The notes under the pieces: model-generated
Databases searched by the model: none
Told to the model about the DNA's origin: nothing
What the model saw: only the letters and a program-made list of their open reading frames with translations
Program-made: the position numbers and the translations under genes
Shown here: positions 7,516 to 13,197 of the stretch, in pieces
Position numbering within the stretch: position 1 is the stretch's first letter
How the letters are laid out: every line of letters begins with the position of its first letter
Source: Phlegmacium glaucopus
Lineage: Eukaryota; Basidiomycota; Agaricomycetes; Agaricales; Cortinariaceae
Length of the DNA stretch: 13,197 nt
Reading direction: 5' to 3'
Assembly: GCA_015039465.1 (NCBI GenBank)
Contig: MU130258.1
Coordinates: 1-13,197, forward strand

Positions 7516-9200
7516 GTGAAATCGGGGGAGGTATTTTCGTCAGCAAACATGGGTAGCGTTACGGGGGACATGTAGGATAAAGCATCGCTTAGCTGTGATC
7601 CTGTGGGCGCGAACCAGTCTTGATGAAGTCCAGCCTGTGTATCCAGGTCTCGGATGGTGTCTCCGTCTCGCTGAGGCCTTCCTTCTATGGTCTGCACCTT
7701 TTCGAACCTTAGCTGCTGCTGTCTGAGACGCTGTGAGCCCGTCCTGGTGAGAATTGGGGTCTGCTCCCTTAGATCCGGAGCGGCCCATCTTTCTTGCCTC
7801 GGCACTTCAGGGGCCCACGTCCAGGGCTCCTGCGAGGGGTAGAAAGGGAGCCCATTCTCCGGGTGCTTGAGGTCGAACTCCCTGCATTTCCTTGCGAAGG
7901 TGGGGCAACTTCTCGCCCAGCTTGGGTGTCCGTCGACGTCGCAGGAGACACAGTGCTGCTTATCCGGGGTCAGGCAGTCGCTGGTTCTGTGACCATCTTT
8001 TCCGCAGGTGCCACAGATGTCGGCTTTCTTGATACATTCCGCCGCTACGTGATTCCAGCCCTGGCACTTGAGGCAGCGTATAGGCTCCTTTTTGTACTTG
8101 GCGACTGATACCCGTTTGTTGCAGATTATAAGACCGCCTGCTTTCGCCCTGTTAGCTGCGTCTGGGTTGGAAAAAGTTAGTACTAAGTGGCCACATGTCT
8201 GCGTGGCTCTTCGCCTGGTCGGCGGCTTGGCCCAACGAATCTTAATCAAGTCTCCGTTCTGCATTCCGTTTACCTCTTCAATTTCCGCAACATGGTCCGA
8301 GTTTGATGTGTTGAGATGAAGTGGGACATAGTACGCGATTATGGGGTGGCTCCGCTTCTTGATGCAGGCGCCTCGACCCAAGGTGCCTAGAGCGGTGACA
8401 AAGTCGTCAAATTTGTTCTGCTGGGCAAACCACTTGGCCCCTTCGTCCGTAAGAAATTCACCCAGCAAACCTTTGTTCGCTAGCCTTTCCACAGATCTGA
8501 TCTTATGGACTGTAGCGCTGCCACCAGCCCCAACGATGGCCTCATTAAATCTCTTGACAATGTCGACTTGGCTGAGCTCCCTCGTGTCTGAGTCAGCTGG
8601 AAAGTCCAAAAGAAATTGCCGGGCCTTGATGCCCTCCCTGGCCAGAATCCTAGGATCAGCGTTGACCGGGGCCGGATTGTTGCCAAGTAGCGCCTCCTTG
8701 TAAGACTTGGCCATGGTTGAGGCAAGCCCCTTCGTGGCCTCAGTGACTGTCGCGAGATGCTTGCCCATCTCATTCTCCATCGTAGTAGGAAAGTGGCCTG
8801 TCAATGTTTTAAGCTCATCATTCATGTACGCCAGTTGGTCGTTCACCGCATCTCTGGCCGTTGCGGCTATTGCACCCTCGTCCAGCTTGTCCAACATATA
8901 GGCTGCTGCTCGTATTGCTTCCACCGCTTCCCTAGGTATCCTTTCGATTGCCGCTATTTGGTGTAGGGTAGCTGCCAAGGTCACAGTGGTCACCGGGTGG
9001 CCCTCTGGTACGAAGAGTAGTCTTTTTTCCAGAAATCTTCTAGCTGCCGCTGCATTATCGATCAGATTAGGCTGGGAGACGTCGATGATAGGGGAAGGGG
9101 TTCGTATGTTCGCTTCACTGCCGTCCCTTGTATTTGCAAGGGCACTTCTGTTACGTGTCGCTGGCATTTTAACTTTTTTTTGTGCGGTTTTACCCAACAT
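7512..9200 (-). CDS. ORF1 Gag-like nucleic acid-binding protein of non-LTR retrotransposon
   Basis: The 562-residue protein has three C-terminal zinc knuckles: C376/C379/H384/C389 and C396/C399/H404/C409, both CX2CX4HX4C, and C417/C420/H425/C432, which is CX2CX4HX6C. Upstream is an Ala/Glu-rich, probably helical region (about 48-170), then a folded region (about 185-370), possibly an RRM-like or associated Gag domain. After the knuckles comes a Pro/Trp/Gln-rich tail. ORF1 proteins of this type coat the element RNA in a ribonucleoprotein particle. The frame is intact. Two in-frame ATGs are possible starts, codon 1 (9200) and codon 12 (in KMPATRNRS); the second resembles the usual start of such proteins and may be the real one. 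The stop overlaps the ORF2 ATG. No damage is visible, in contrast to ORF2. Confidence 0.9.
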   Translation of the reverse strand: MLGKTAQKKVKMPATRNRSALANTRDGSEANIRTPSPIIDVSQPNLIDNAAAARRFLEKRLLFVPEGHPVTTVTLAATLHQIAAIERIPREAVEAIRAAAYMLDKLDEGAIAATARDAVNDQLAYMNDELKTLTGHFPTTMENEMGKHLATVTEATKGLASTMAKSYKEALLGNNPAPVNADPRILAREGIKARQFLLDFPADSDTRELSQVDIVKRFNEAIVGAGGSATVHKIRSVERLANKGLLGEFLTDEGAKWFAQQNKFDDFVTALGTLGRGACIKKRSHPIIAYYVPLHLNTSNSDHVAEIEEVNGMQNGDLIKIRWAKPPTRRRATQTCGHLVLTFSNPDAANRAKAGGLIICNKRVSVAKYKKEPIRCLKCQGWNHVAAECIKKADICGTCGKDGHRTSDCLTPDKQHCVSCDVDGHPSWARSCPTFARKCREFDLKHPENGLPFYPSQEPWTWAPEVPRQERWAAPDLREQTPILTRTGSQRLRQQQLRFEKVQTIEGRPQRDGDTIRDLDTQAGLHQDWFAPTGSQLSDALSYMSPVTLPMFADENTSPDFT

Positions 9201-9247
9201 CGGTATTTTGAGACGAGGTTCGTCTTAGGGACGAAACTTAGGAGTAT
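9201..9247 (-). other. Leader (5' UTR) upstream of ORF1, limit uncertain
   Basis: This is non-coding sequence directly upstream of the ORF1 ATG. It includes a short inverted repeat, agacgaggttcgtct (9211-9225). Non-LTR elements usually carry an internal promoter here, but I see no recognisable promoter motif. The outer edge of the element cannot be set from one copy. Confidence 0.3.
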
Positions 9248-9844
9248 TTGGGTAAGAATAAGCTACTACTTGATTTCCGAAACTTCCTTCAGATTTTTCG
9301 CTGCTGTTTAGAGCGTGGGAAAAATACTGGAGGTTGTGGTAACAGAATAAGGAGCGATCAAGTCCCCATTATACTCTGCTTCCTTGCAGACAGCATGGTG
9401 ATTTTGCATGAAAATGCACTCCCTCTGTCCTTTGACCTGTCCCTTCTGGCTACTCTTGATCTTGGGGCCCATGACAACAGCAATAAAAGCCAAGTGGTCA
9501 GCACTTATGAACACATATGGTGGTCTGGTTGCAAGCTGAGGGACCTGGGTACAGTAACAATCCTCGATGGGTCTACACTCGAAGCATGCCTGAATAGCTA
9601 TCATTTGAAACGATCCCAGAGTCCGGCCAGTGCTGGTTGTGTTCATGCTGGTGGCACTGGATTGAGTTCCGGTACCTCTCTAATGGCCGGTATCTCTGCC
9701 ACACTGGGCCAGATTCCACAAGGGCCAGCTCCCTTCATACCGGCCCAGGGCACACACAGCCTTGCCACCAGTGTACAAGGTATTGGGATCTCCACAGCGA
9801 CGTGCTCCAGGATGTCCTTAGATATTGTGACCTGTCCTCGCTAA
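9248..9844 (+). CDS. Unrecognised ORF, doubtful
   Basis: The open frame of 198 codons has its first ATG at 9395 (residue 50). The C-terminal half is rich in Gly, Ser, Thr and Ala (about residues 122-190). I recognise no family. Its 5' end touches the LINE leader, and its far end runs close to the 20-bp minisatellite. An antisense frame at 9646-9308 is equally plausible by eye, so at most one of them is real. The region may also be a relic of an older repeat. Confidence 0.2.
   Translation: MGKNKLLLDFRNFLQIFRCCLERGKNTGGCGNRIRSDQVPIILCFLADSMVILHENALPLSFDLSLLATLDLGAHDNSNKSQVVSTYEHIWWSGCKLRDLGTVTILDGSTLEACLNSYHLKRSQSPASAGCVHAGGTGLSSGTSLMAGISATLGQIPQGPAPFIPAQGTHSLATSVQGIGISTATCSRMSLDIVTCPR
9308..9646 (-). 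CDS. Unrecognised Cys-containing ORF (112 codons), doubtful
   Basis: An ATG at 9646 opens a 112-residue frame with a Cys cluster near the start (CFEC...DCYC, about residues 21-32) and a Lys/Gln-rich stretch (about 61-76). It ends at TAA just upstream of the LINE leader. A second open frame lies further upstream on the same strand (about 9830-9650, ending in VPELNPVPPA before a TGA) and could belong to the same gene if there were an intron. No family is recognised. It overlaps a plus-strand ORF, and I cannot decide between the strands. Confidence 0.22.
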   Translation of the reverse strand: MNTTSTGRTLGSFQMIAIQACFECRPIEDCYCTQVPQLATRPPYVFISADHLAFIAVVMGPKIKSSQKGQVKGQRECIFMQNHHAVCKEAEYNGDLIAPYSVTTTSSIFPTL

Positions 9845-9881
9845 TGTCGGTGATGAACATGGCTATGCTCTACCAACTGGA

Positions 9882-10213
9882 ATTGCCCCTTTTGTTGCTA
9901 TGTCGCCCCTCTAGTCGCTACGTCGCCCCCCTCTCATTGCTATGTCGCCCCTCTAGTTGCTACGTCGCCCCTCTCATTGCTACGTCGCCCCTCTCATTGC
10001 TACGTCGCCCCTCTAGTTGCTACGTCGCCCCTCTCATTGCTACGTCACCCCTCTCATTGCTACGTCGCCCCTCTCATCACTACGTCGCCCCTCTAGTCGC
10101 CATGTCGCCCCTCTCATCGCTACATCGCCCCTCTAGTTGCCACATCACCCTTGTCACTATGTCACACCTTTCAGTCCTACATCACCCCTCTTGTTGCTAC
10201 ATCACCCTTTCCA
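9882..10213 (+). repeat. 20-bp minisatellite, about 16 copies
   Basis: The unit is tacgtcgcccctctcattgc. Its main variant replaces cattgc with agttgc. From 9961 to 10140 the copies are in exact 20-bp register. One copy near 9920 is 22 bp because of extra C's. Towards 10140-10213 the units decay, with cgtcgc becoming catcac. The period is not a multiple of three, so the long frames through it repeat every 60 bases and are artefacts of the array. Confidence 0.9.
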
Positions 10214-10629
10214 CCCTGTTCACCATCTTCATCATTACCCATTTTCCTAAAAGTCGCCCATGCTGTGCATCACTTCGCTTCTTTTGATTTCCTATCATTC
10301 CTACTTTTATGCATCCCCTCACCGTGCCAAAATCATGTTCGCATCATTTTACTGTTACCTAGCTACCAGTTATTCTCCATGCTCCTTTTATCTTATGGTG
10401 CGACTTTTTGTATTTTCTCACTTAACTCCTTATGCTTTTTGATGCTATTTACTCCACACACCTTGTGCTTCATTTCCCCATTTATTCTAATCACCTCTAC
10501 TATAAAAAACCCATGTAACTTAGTTACAGAACAATAAGAAAGTATTCGCCTCTCTCCCCAGAGTATAGAATTAAGTCTTGTCATTGTCTCTCTCGTCGTT
10601 CGCCTTCGTTTCATTGCGGTTTACTGCGA
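10214..10629. other. Gene-less C/T-rich stretch between two minisatellites
   Basis: The plus strand is strongly pyrimidine-biased, with many tcac, cttc and cctt words, which may be eroded minisatellite. A TATA-like ctataaaaaa lies near 10499-10508 and a small palindrome, gtaacttagttac, near 10514. Open frames of up to 128 codons exist but have the composition of the surrounding low-complexity DNA. I see no supportable gene. Confidence 0.5.
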
Positions 10630-10776
10630 GTCGCCCATACAGCGACTATACTTCGCCACTGCGTTGCCCCTTCGTCACTGCGTCTCCCCTTCGTTACTGC
10701 GTCGCCACTTCGTTACTTCGTCGCCCCTTTCGTCATTACATCGCTCCTCGTTTCGCTCGTCTCATATCTCGTTGCC
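10630..10776 (+). repeat. Degenerate 19-20-bp minisatellite related to the first array
   Basis: Units such as gtcgccacttcgttacttc, gtctccccttcgttactgc and gttgccccttcgtcactgc follow one another at a period of 19-20 bp. They share the gtcgcccc...tyrctgc pattern of the array at 9882-10213 but are more diverged. About 6-7 copies can be traced. Confidence 0.65.
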
Positions 10777-10871
10777 CTACCTTAGTTGGAACCTTTCTGC
10801 ATATACTTGACTCAGTGTTTAGGCCACCGAAGCCCTGAGCCGCATCACACCTCAGTTAGTACAGCACCTAG

Positions 10872-11212
10872 CGTACTGACAGTGTATCATCGGCCTCCTC
10901 CAAGACCCAGTGGAAGCTAGGCTTGTGCCGAGCTTTGACATTCCACCTCCTACATCAGGCCACTCTCTTGAAGGAGACTGCTGCTTTGGCAGCCCCAGAA
11001 CCGGCTACAATTGCTCAGCAAATTGCTGCTGTGGCTCAACATGCAATGTCAGAACTGAATCGACTCAGAGACCTGCCGGCAACATCCTACAAATGGACTT
11101 GGGGCGAAAGGCTCACAGAGGCAGACATACTCGCTTTGCACCGAACCAGCACTCGACCCAGTCGTAGACCCCATTCGGGGTATGATGTTTCATTGATGGA
11201 AGGTAGGATGAT
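10872..11212 (+). pseudogene. Host-like ORF disrupted by a MITE (left part)
   Basis: The frame opens after TAG (10869-10871) and runs into the MITE. Its first in-frame ATG is 11046. The translated region has the look of real coding: an Ala/Gln/Glu-rich helical stretch (AAPEPATIAQQIAAVAQHAM) and then a Trp/Lys/Arg region (YKWTWGERLTEADILALHR). A possible 3' splice site (tactgacag) lies near 10874-10882. The MITE interrupts the codon at 11211. Across the insertion the same frame resumes after the second target duplication and continues to TAA at 11805-11807. Removing the MITE and one duplication (546 bp, 182 codons) keeps the frame. No family is recognised. Confidence 0.45.
11205..11212 (+). 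repeat. Target-site duplication, left copy (aggatgat)
   Basis: These eight bases are repeated exactly at 11751-11758 directly outside the right end of the MITE. An 8-bp duplication is the hallmark of hAT transposition. Confidence 0.9.
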
Positions 11213-11231
11213 TAGTGTTTGGAAGTCCAGT
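11213..11231 (+). repeat. Left terminal inverted repeat of the MITE
   Basis: tagtgtttggaagtccagt is the exact reverse complement of 11732-11750. Confidence 0.92.
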
Positions 11232-11731
11232 CCAGTCTGGTTTTTTGGTATTTTTGGACAGGACTGTGACTGAAACTGGTCCACTAAGCTTCTAGAAGGT
11301 CAAAAGACTGGACTGGACTGATTGGGACCAGTCCACATCAGTTTTTTGCAGTCCTGGACCAGTCCTGGTCCAAGACTGTCCAGGACCGGACGTTTGACAA
11401 ATACCAGTCATATTTTCATATATAACATCAGACAAATATGTAGATGTGATCTATACCTTTATAATAAGCCCAAGAATGTTAACTTCCGTTGGGAATTGAC
11501 AATGTTATGATGATATTATTTGTTTCCTACTATTTTGTGTACATTTCTACTGTTTGATTTTTTTCTCAGTGAATATTTGACCAATAAATATGGTCTTTAT
11601 GTCGTTCAAAAGGGAAAAATAAGGGCTACAAAAATACCGGTTCAGACCAGTCATTTCTAGTCTTTGCTTCTCAAAAACCAAAGAACCGGACTGCTGGTCC
11701 GGTCTTTTTCCAGTCTTTTTCCAGTCCTGCA

Positions 11732-11750
11732 ACTGGACTTCCAAACACTA
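11732..11750 (-). repeat. Right terminal inverted repeat of the MITE
   Basis: This is the exact reverse complement of 11213-11231. The match stops at position 20. Confidence 0.92.
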
Positions 11751-11758
11751 AGGATGAT
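11751..11758 (+). repeat. Target-site duplication, right copy (aggatgat)
   Basis: Identical to 11205-11212. Confidence 0.9.
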
Positions 11759-11799
11759 GGGTGACTACACGGTGGATCCGCCTACCATTCCAACTTCCC

Positions 11800-12732
11800 A
11801 TGGATAACATGAGAGAGTACCGGCAGAAGCTTGCCTTCATGCCGCCAACAACGGACCTGGTGCTTCCACCATATTTTGCAAGAGATGACAGGCAAAGCTA
11901 CAACCCTCTTTCTCCTTCAAAGGTGTCACTGCAGGCCCTTTACTTGGAAACACCTTCTGAAGATCTGGGTGAAGGTGCTCTAACTGGCAGTGATACCAAC
12001 CATCACATCAAACCGGCACCGGCGCCAGCACACTCTCTGCCTAGTGTCTCCCCTCCCCATCATCCTGCACATGTTGAGGCATCTCAGCAGCAGGGTCTTG
12101 AATTGGGTCTTGTCTGGAGTGACAGTGATACCAGTTCTGGAAATGAAAGGTTAGCACCAGCACCAGCACCAGCACCAGCACCAGCATTGCTTCTAACTAC
12201 TGACTGGAACAACAGTGATGAGGATGATTCAGTGCAGGATGTGTCTCCGCCGGGACCCATTCAAAACCCCTTGTCACCGGGAGTGGTACCCCTATTGTTC
12301 CTTGCTGATGAGTGGAAGGACAGTGATGAGGAATCCAGTCATGGTGTATCCACACTGTCACTGGCACACACACACCCTGTCCCCGTCTCTGACAATGAAG
12401 GGCCTGCTGGTCCAACCCCACCACTTGTACTGAACTTGGCTGACAGTTGGTCTTCCAGCAGTCAGGGTAGCGACCAATCAAGCACAATGGATGATGACAG
12501 GGCCTCTAGCCCATATACCGTCAGGTCTCCATTGGTTGTTTCACCGTCACAAATTACACTCAATCATTCTTCAGCCTCCTTCCTTGATATGGACACACAT
12601 TTTCCATTGTTGGATGATCTCCCTCCTGCTGCCACCCCGGCAGTGTCCTGCCCACCTGGGCCATATGGCCCTGAACACTTTGCTTACCTCCAAGATGACA
12701 TGTTTGAGGGCGATTCATCGGACAAGGAGTGA
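11800..12732 (+). CDS. Uncharacterised Ser/Asp/Pro-rich acidic protein with four W-S repeats
   Basis: The first ATG in a frame open from 11761 is at 11800, giving 310 residues; a second ATG is at 11809. The N-terminal 45 residues look ordered (MREYRQKLAFMPPTTD). The rest is low-complexity and probably disordered. In numbering from 11761 there are four spaced copies of a Trp followed by acidic or Ser residues: WSDSDTSS (119), WNNSDEDDS (149), WKDSDEESS (185) and WSSSSQGSDQSS (230). Each is preceded by a Leu-rich bit (LADEW, LADSW) and separated by Pro-rich linkers. The SD-D/E-E strings suit casein kinase 2 phosphorylation. The C-terminus is acidic (EGDSSDKE). I recognise no family. It lies just downstream of the MITE-broken ORF but in a different frame, so the two could be one gene separated by a frameshift or intron. 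Confidence 0.55.
   Translation: MDNMREYRQKLAFMPPTTDLVLPPYFARDDRQSYNPLSPSKVSLQALYLETPSEDLGEGALTGSDTNHHIKPAPAPAHSLPSVSPPHHPAHVEASQQQGLELGLVWSDSDTSSGNERLAPAPAPAPAPALLLTTDWNNSDEDDSVQDVSPPGPIQNPLSPGVVPLLFLADEWKDSDEESSHGVSTLSLAHTHPVPVSDNEGPAGPTPPLVLNLADSWSSSSQGSDQSSTMDDDRASSPYTVRSPLVVSPSQITLNHSSASFLDMDTHFPLLDDLPPAATPAVSCPPGPYGPEHFAYLQDDMFEGDSSDKE
12154..12186 (+). repeat. (CACCAG)n microsatellite inside the ORF
   Basis: About 5.5 copies of a 6-bp unit encode an Ala-Pro run (residues 132-142 of the frame opening at 11761). The period keeps the frame, so length changes would only lengthen or shorten the linker. Confidence 0.85.
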
Positions 12733-12753
12733 GGATCATCTTGATGTATATAC

Positions 12754-13197
12754 TAGGGATGCCGAAGTTCGATTCTGAACCAGTCCAGAGAACCAGAACC
12801 AGCTGAACCGAACCGCGGTTCTGGTTTGGTTCTGGTTCTGGTTCACCTCCAGCCATCTGGTTCTGGTTCTGGTTCTTGTTCTGGATTGGCCAGAAATCTG
12901 AGAACCAGTTCTGAACCAGTTCTAAACCACTTTATCCCAAGGCAAATATTTAAGTAAGATATCTACTTATTTGCATGTTAAATGACACATTGTACCTGTA
13001 TCTATAATGAAAATATTTATCCAAGTCACCAACACTATATATTTCCAATCAGAAGTACATCATTCTTTGGTCTGGCATAGTACATAATCAATAACATGTC
13101 TCATTTACTTTATAAATTTAGGTTTACCATGTTATTAATATACTCATATTGCAAGAATCCAATTTATAGTTGTCACCTAGCAGAGGATCCAAAGAGG
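12754..13197. mobile_element. Probable second MITE or foldback element, left end (runs off the window)
   Basis: TAGGG at 12754 fits the hAT end consensus and is followed by dense GAACCAG/CTGGTTC words on both strands (12775-12930), then A/T-rich sequence to the window edge. The design is the same as in the complete MITE at 11213: direct and inverted 6-8-bp words at the end and an A/T-rich core. No matching right end or duplication of the flanking gtatatac lies in the window. The stretch 12931-13197 has no gene I can support. Confidence 0.4.
12790..12842. repeat. Imperfect palindrome of GAACC/GGTTC words centred on ccgcgg
   Basis: The arms run outward from about 12815/12816, with aaccagaaccagctgaaccgaacc on the left in two pieces and ggttctggtttggttctggttctgg on the right, imperfectly complementary. 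It could fold into a long hairpin. Confidence 0.6.

Larger units (their letters stand above)
1947..9247 (-). mobile_element. Two-ORF non-LTR retrotransposon (copy 2), interrupted by an insertion
   Basis: On the minus strand the unit carries a short leader, ORF1 (Gag with zinc knuckles), ORF2 (apurinic-type endonuclease, reverse transcriptase, RNase H, zinc motif), a 3' UTR of about 420 nt and an A7 tail. The two-ORF order and the endonuclease-RT-RNase H layout are those of the non-LTR groups whose ORF2 carries RNase H. The endonuclease is split by a 1.4-kb foreign block. The outer limits are uncertain: the 5' end is placed just upstream of ORF1 without an internal marker, and no target-site duplication was found. 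It remains possible that the ORF1 part and the ORF2 part come from two separate insertions of one family. Confidence 0.75.
11213..11750. mobile_element. hAT-type MITE, 538 bp, complete
   Basis: Perfect 19-bp terminal inverted repeats (tagtgtttggaagtccagt and its complement at 11732-11750) are flanked by an exact 8-bp duplication, aggatgat. The TIR begins TAGTG, which fits the short hAT end consensus (Y-A-R-N-G). Subterminal zones are dense in GGACTGG/CCAGTCC words on both sides (11225-11395 and 11637-11728), as expected for hAT transposase-binding motifs. The middle is A/T-rich with no transposase ORF, so it is non-autonomous and depends on a transposase encoded elsewhere. Perfect ends and duplication suggest a fairly recent insertion. 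Confidence 0.93.

Noticed and set aside
7794..8703. Plus-strand ORFs opposite ORF1, 83-120 codons long
   Set aside because: They lie antisense to an intact Gag frame with three zinc knuckles and have no features of their own.
9961..10140. Regular 20-bp repeats as a possible CRISPR array
   Set aside because: There are no unique spacers; the units are contiguous and there are no cas genes. It is a minisatellite.
9637..10287. 216-codon plus-strand ORF through the minisatellite
   Set aside because: Most of it is the 20-bp repeat read in successive frames (RPSS.YVAPL-type strings); it is not a gene-like sequence.
10499..10508. ctataaaaaa as a TATA box for the gene at 10872
   Set aside because: It lies in A/T-rich DNA about 370 bases upstream with no transcript evidence, so it is too weak to list as a promoter.
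10151..10537. 128-codon Leu/Phe/Ser-rich plus-strand ORF with hydrophobic stretches
   Set aside because: The hydrophobicity follows from C/T-rich low-complexity DNA; there is no start context or family to support a membrane protein.

Overview
The window looks like a transposon-rich stretch of a fungal genome, most likely a mushroom-forming basidiomycete (Agaricomycetes). This is inferred from the style of the retrotransposon Gag and Pol proteins, the short low-complexity host-like ORFs and the C/T-rich minisatellites. There are no bacterial features: no operons, no Shine-Dalgarno-spaced genes and no tRNA or rRNA genes that I could see.

Positions 1-9247 are dominated by one family of non-LTR (LINE-type) retrotransposon, all on the minus strand. 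Read 5' to 3' on that strand there are: ORF1, a Gag-like protein with three zinc knuckles (9200-7512); an ATGA overlap into ORF2 (7515-7512); the first 27 codons of the ORF2 endonuclease (7515-7434); a foreign block of about 1.4 kb ending in 25 A's on the plus strand (about 6020/6073-7433); the rest of ORF2 (6069-2374) with the end of the endonuclease, reverse transcriptase, RNase H and a C-terminal zinc motif; and a 3' UTR of about 420 nt with a short A7 tail (2373-1947). ORF2 is dead as written. About 100 codons of the endonuclease core are missing and a TGG-to-TAG nonsense codon lies at 2820-2818. A second, 5'-truncated copy of the same family (1-1921) sits directly downstream, separated by an A25T7 tract. 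Its RNase H half is still open and lacks the nonsense codon.

Positions 9248-10776 hold weak ORFs of unknown function, a 20-bp minisatellite (about 9882-10213), a C/T-rich gene-less stretch, and a second, degenerate 19-20-bp array (about 10630-10776).

Positions 10872-12732 hold what looks like a host gene or old gene. An ORF (10872-11212) is interrupted by a complete 538-bp hAT-type MITE (11213-11750) with 19-bp terminal inverted repeats and an 8-bp target duplication. After it comes a 311-codon ATG ORF (11800-12732) encoding a Ser/Asp/Pro-rich protein with four W-x(1-4)-S-rich acidic repeats. At 12754 a second palindromic element, rich in GGTTCT/AGAACC motifs, begins and probably runs off the window.

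The window therefore records several layers of insertion: a LINE, a tandem truncated copy, a poly(A)-tailed insert inside the LINE, and one or two MITEs. I did not find a clear new functional system. The most unusual items are the two A25 tracts that both border broken ORF2 sequence, the mosaic divergence between the two LINE copies, and the uncharacterised W-S repeat protein.
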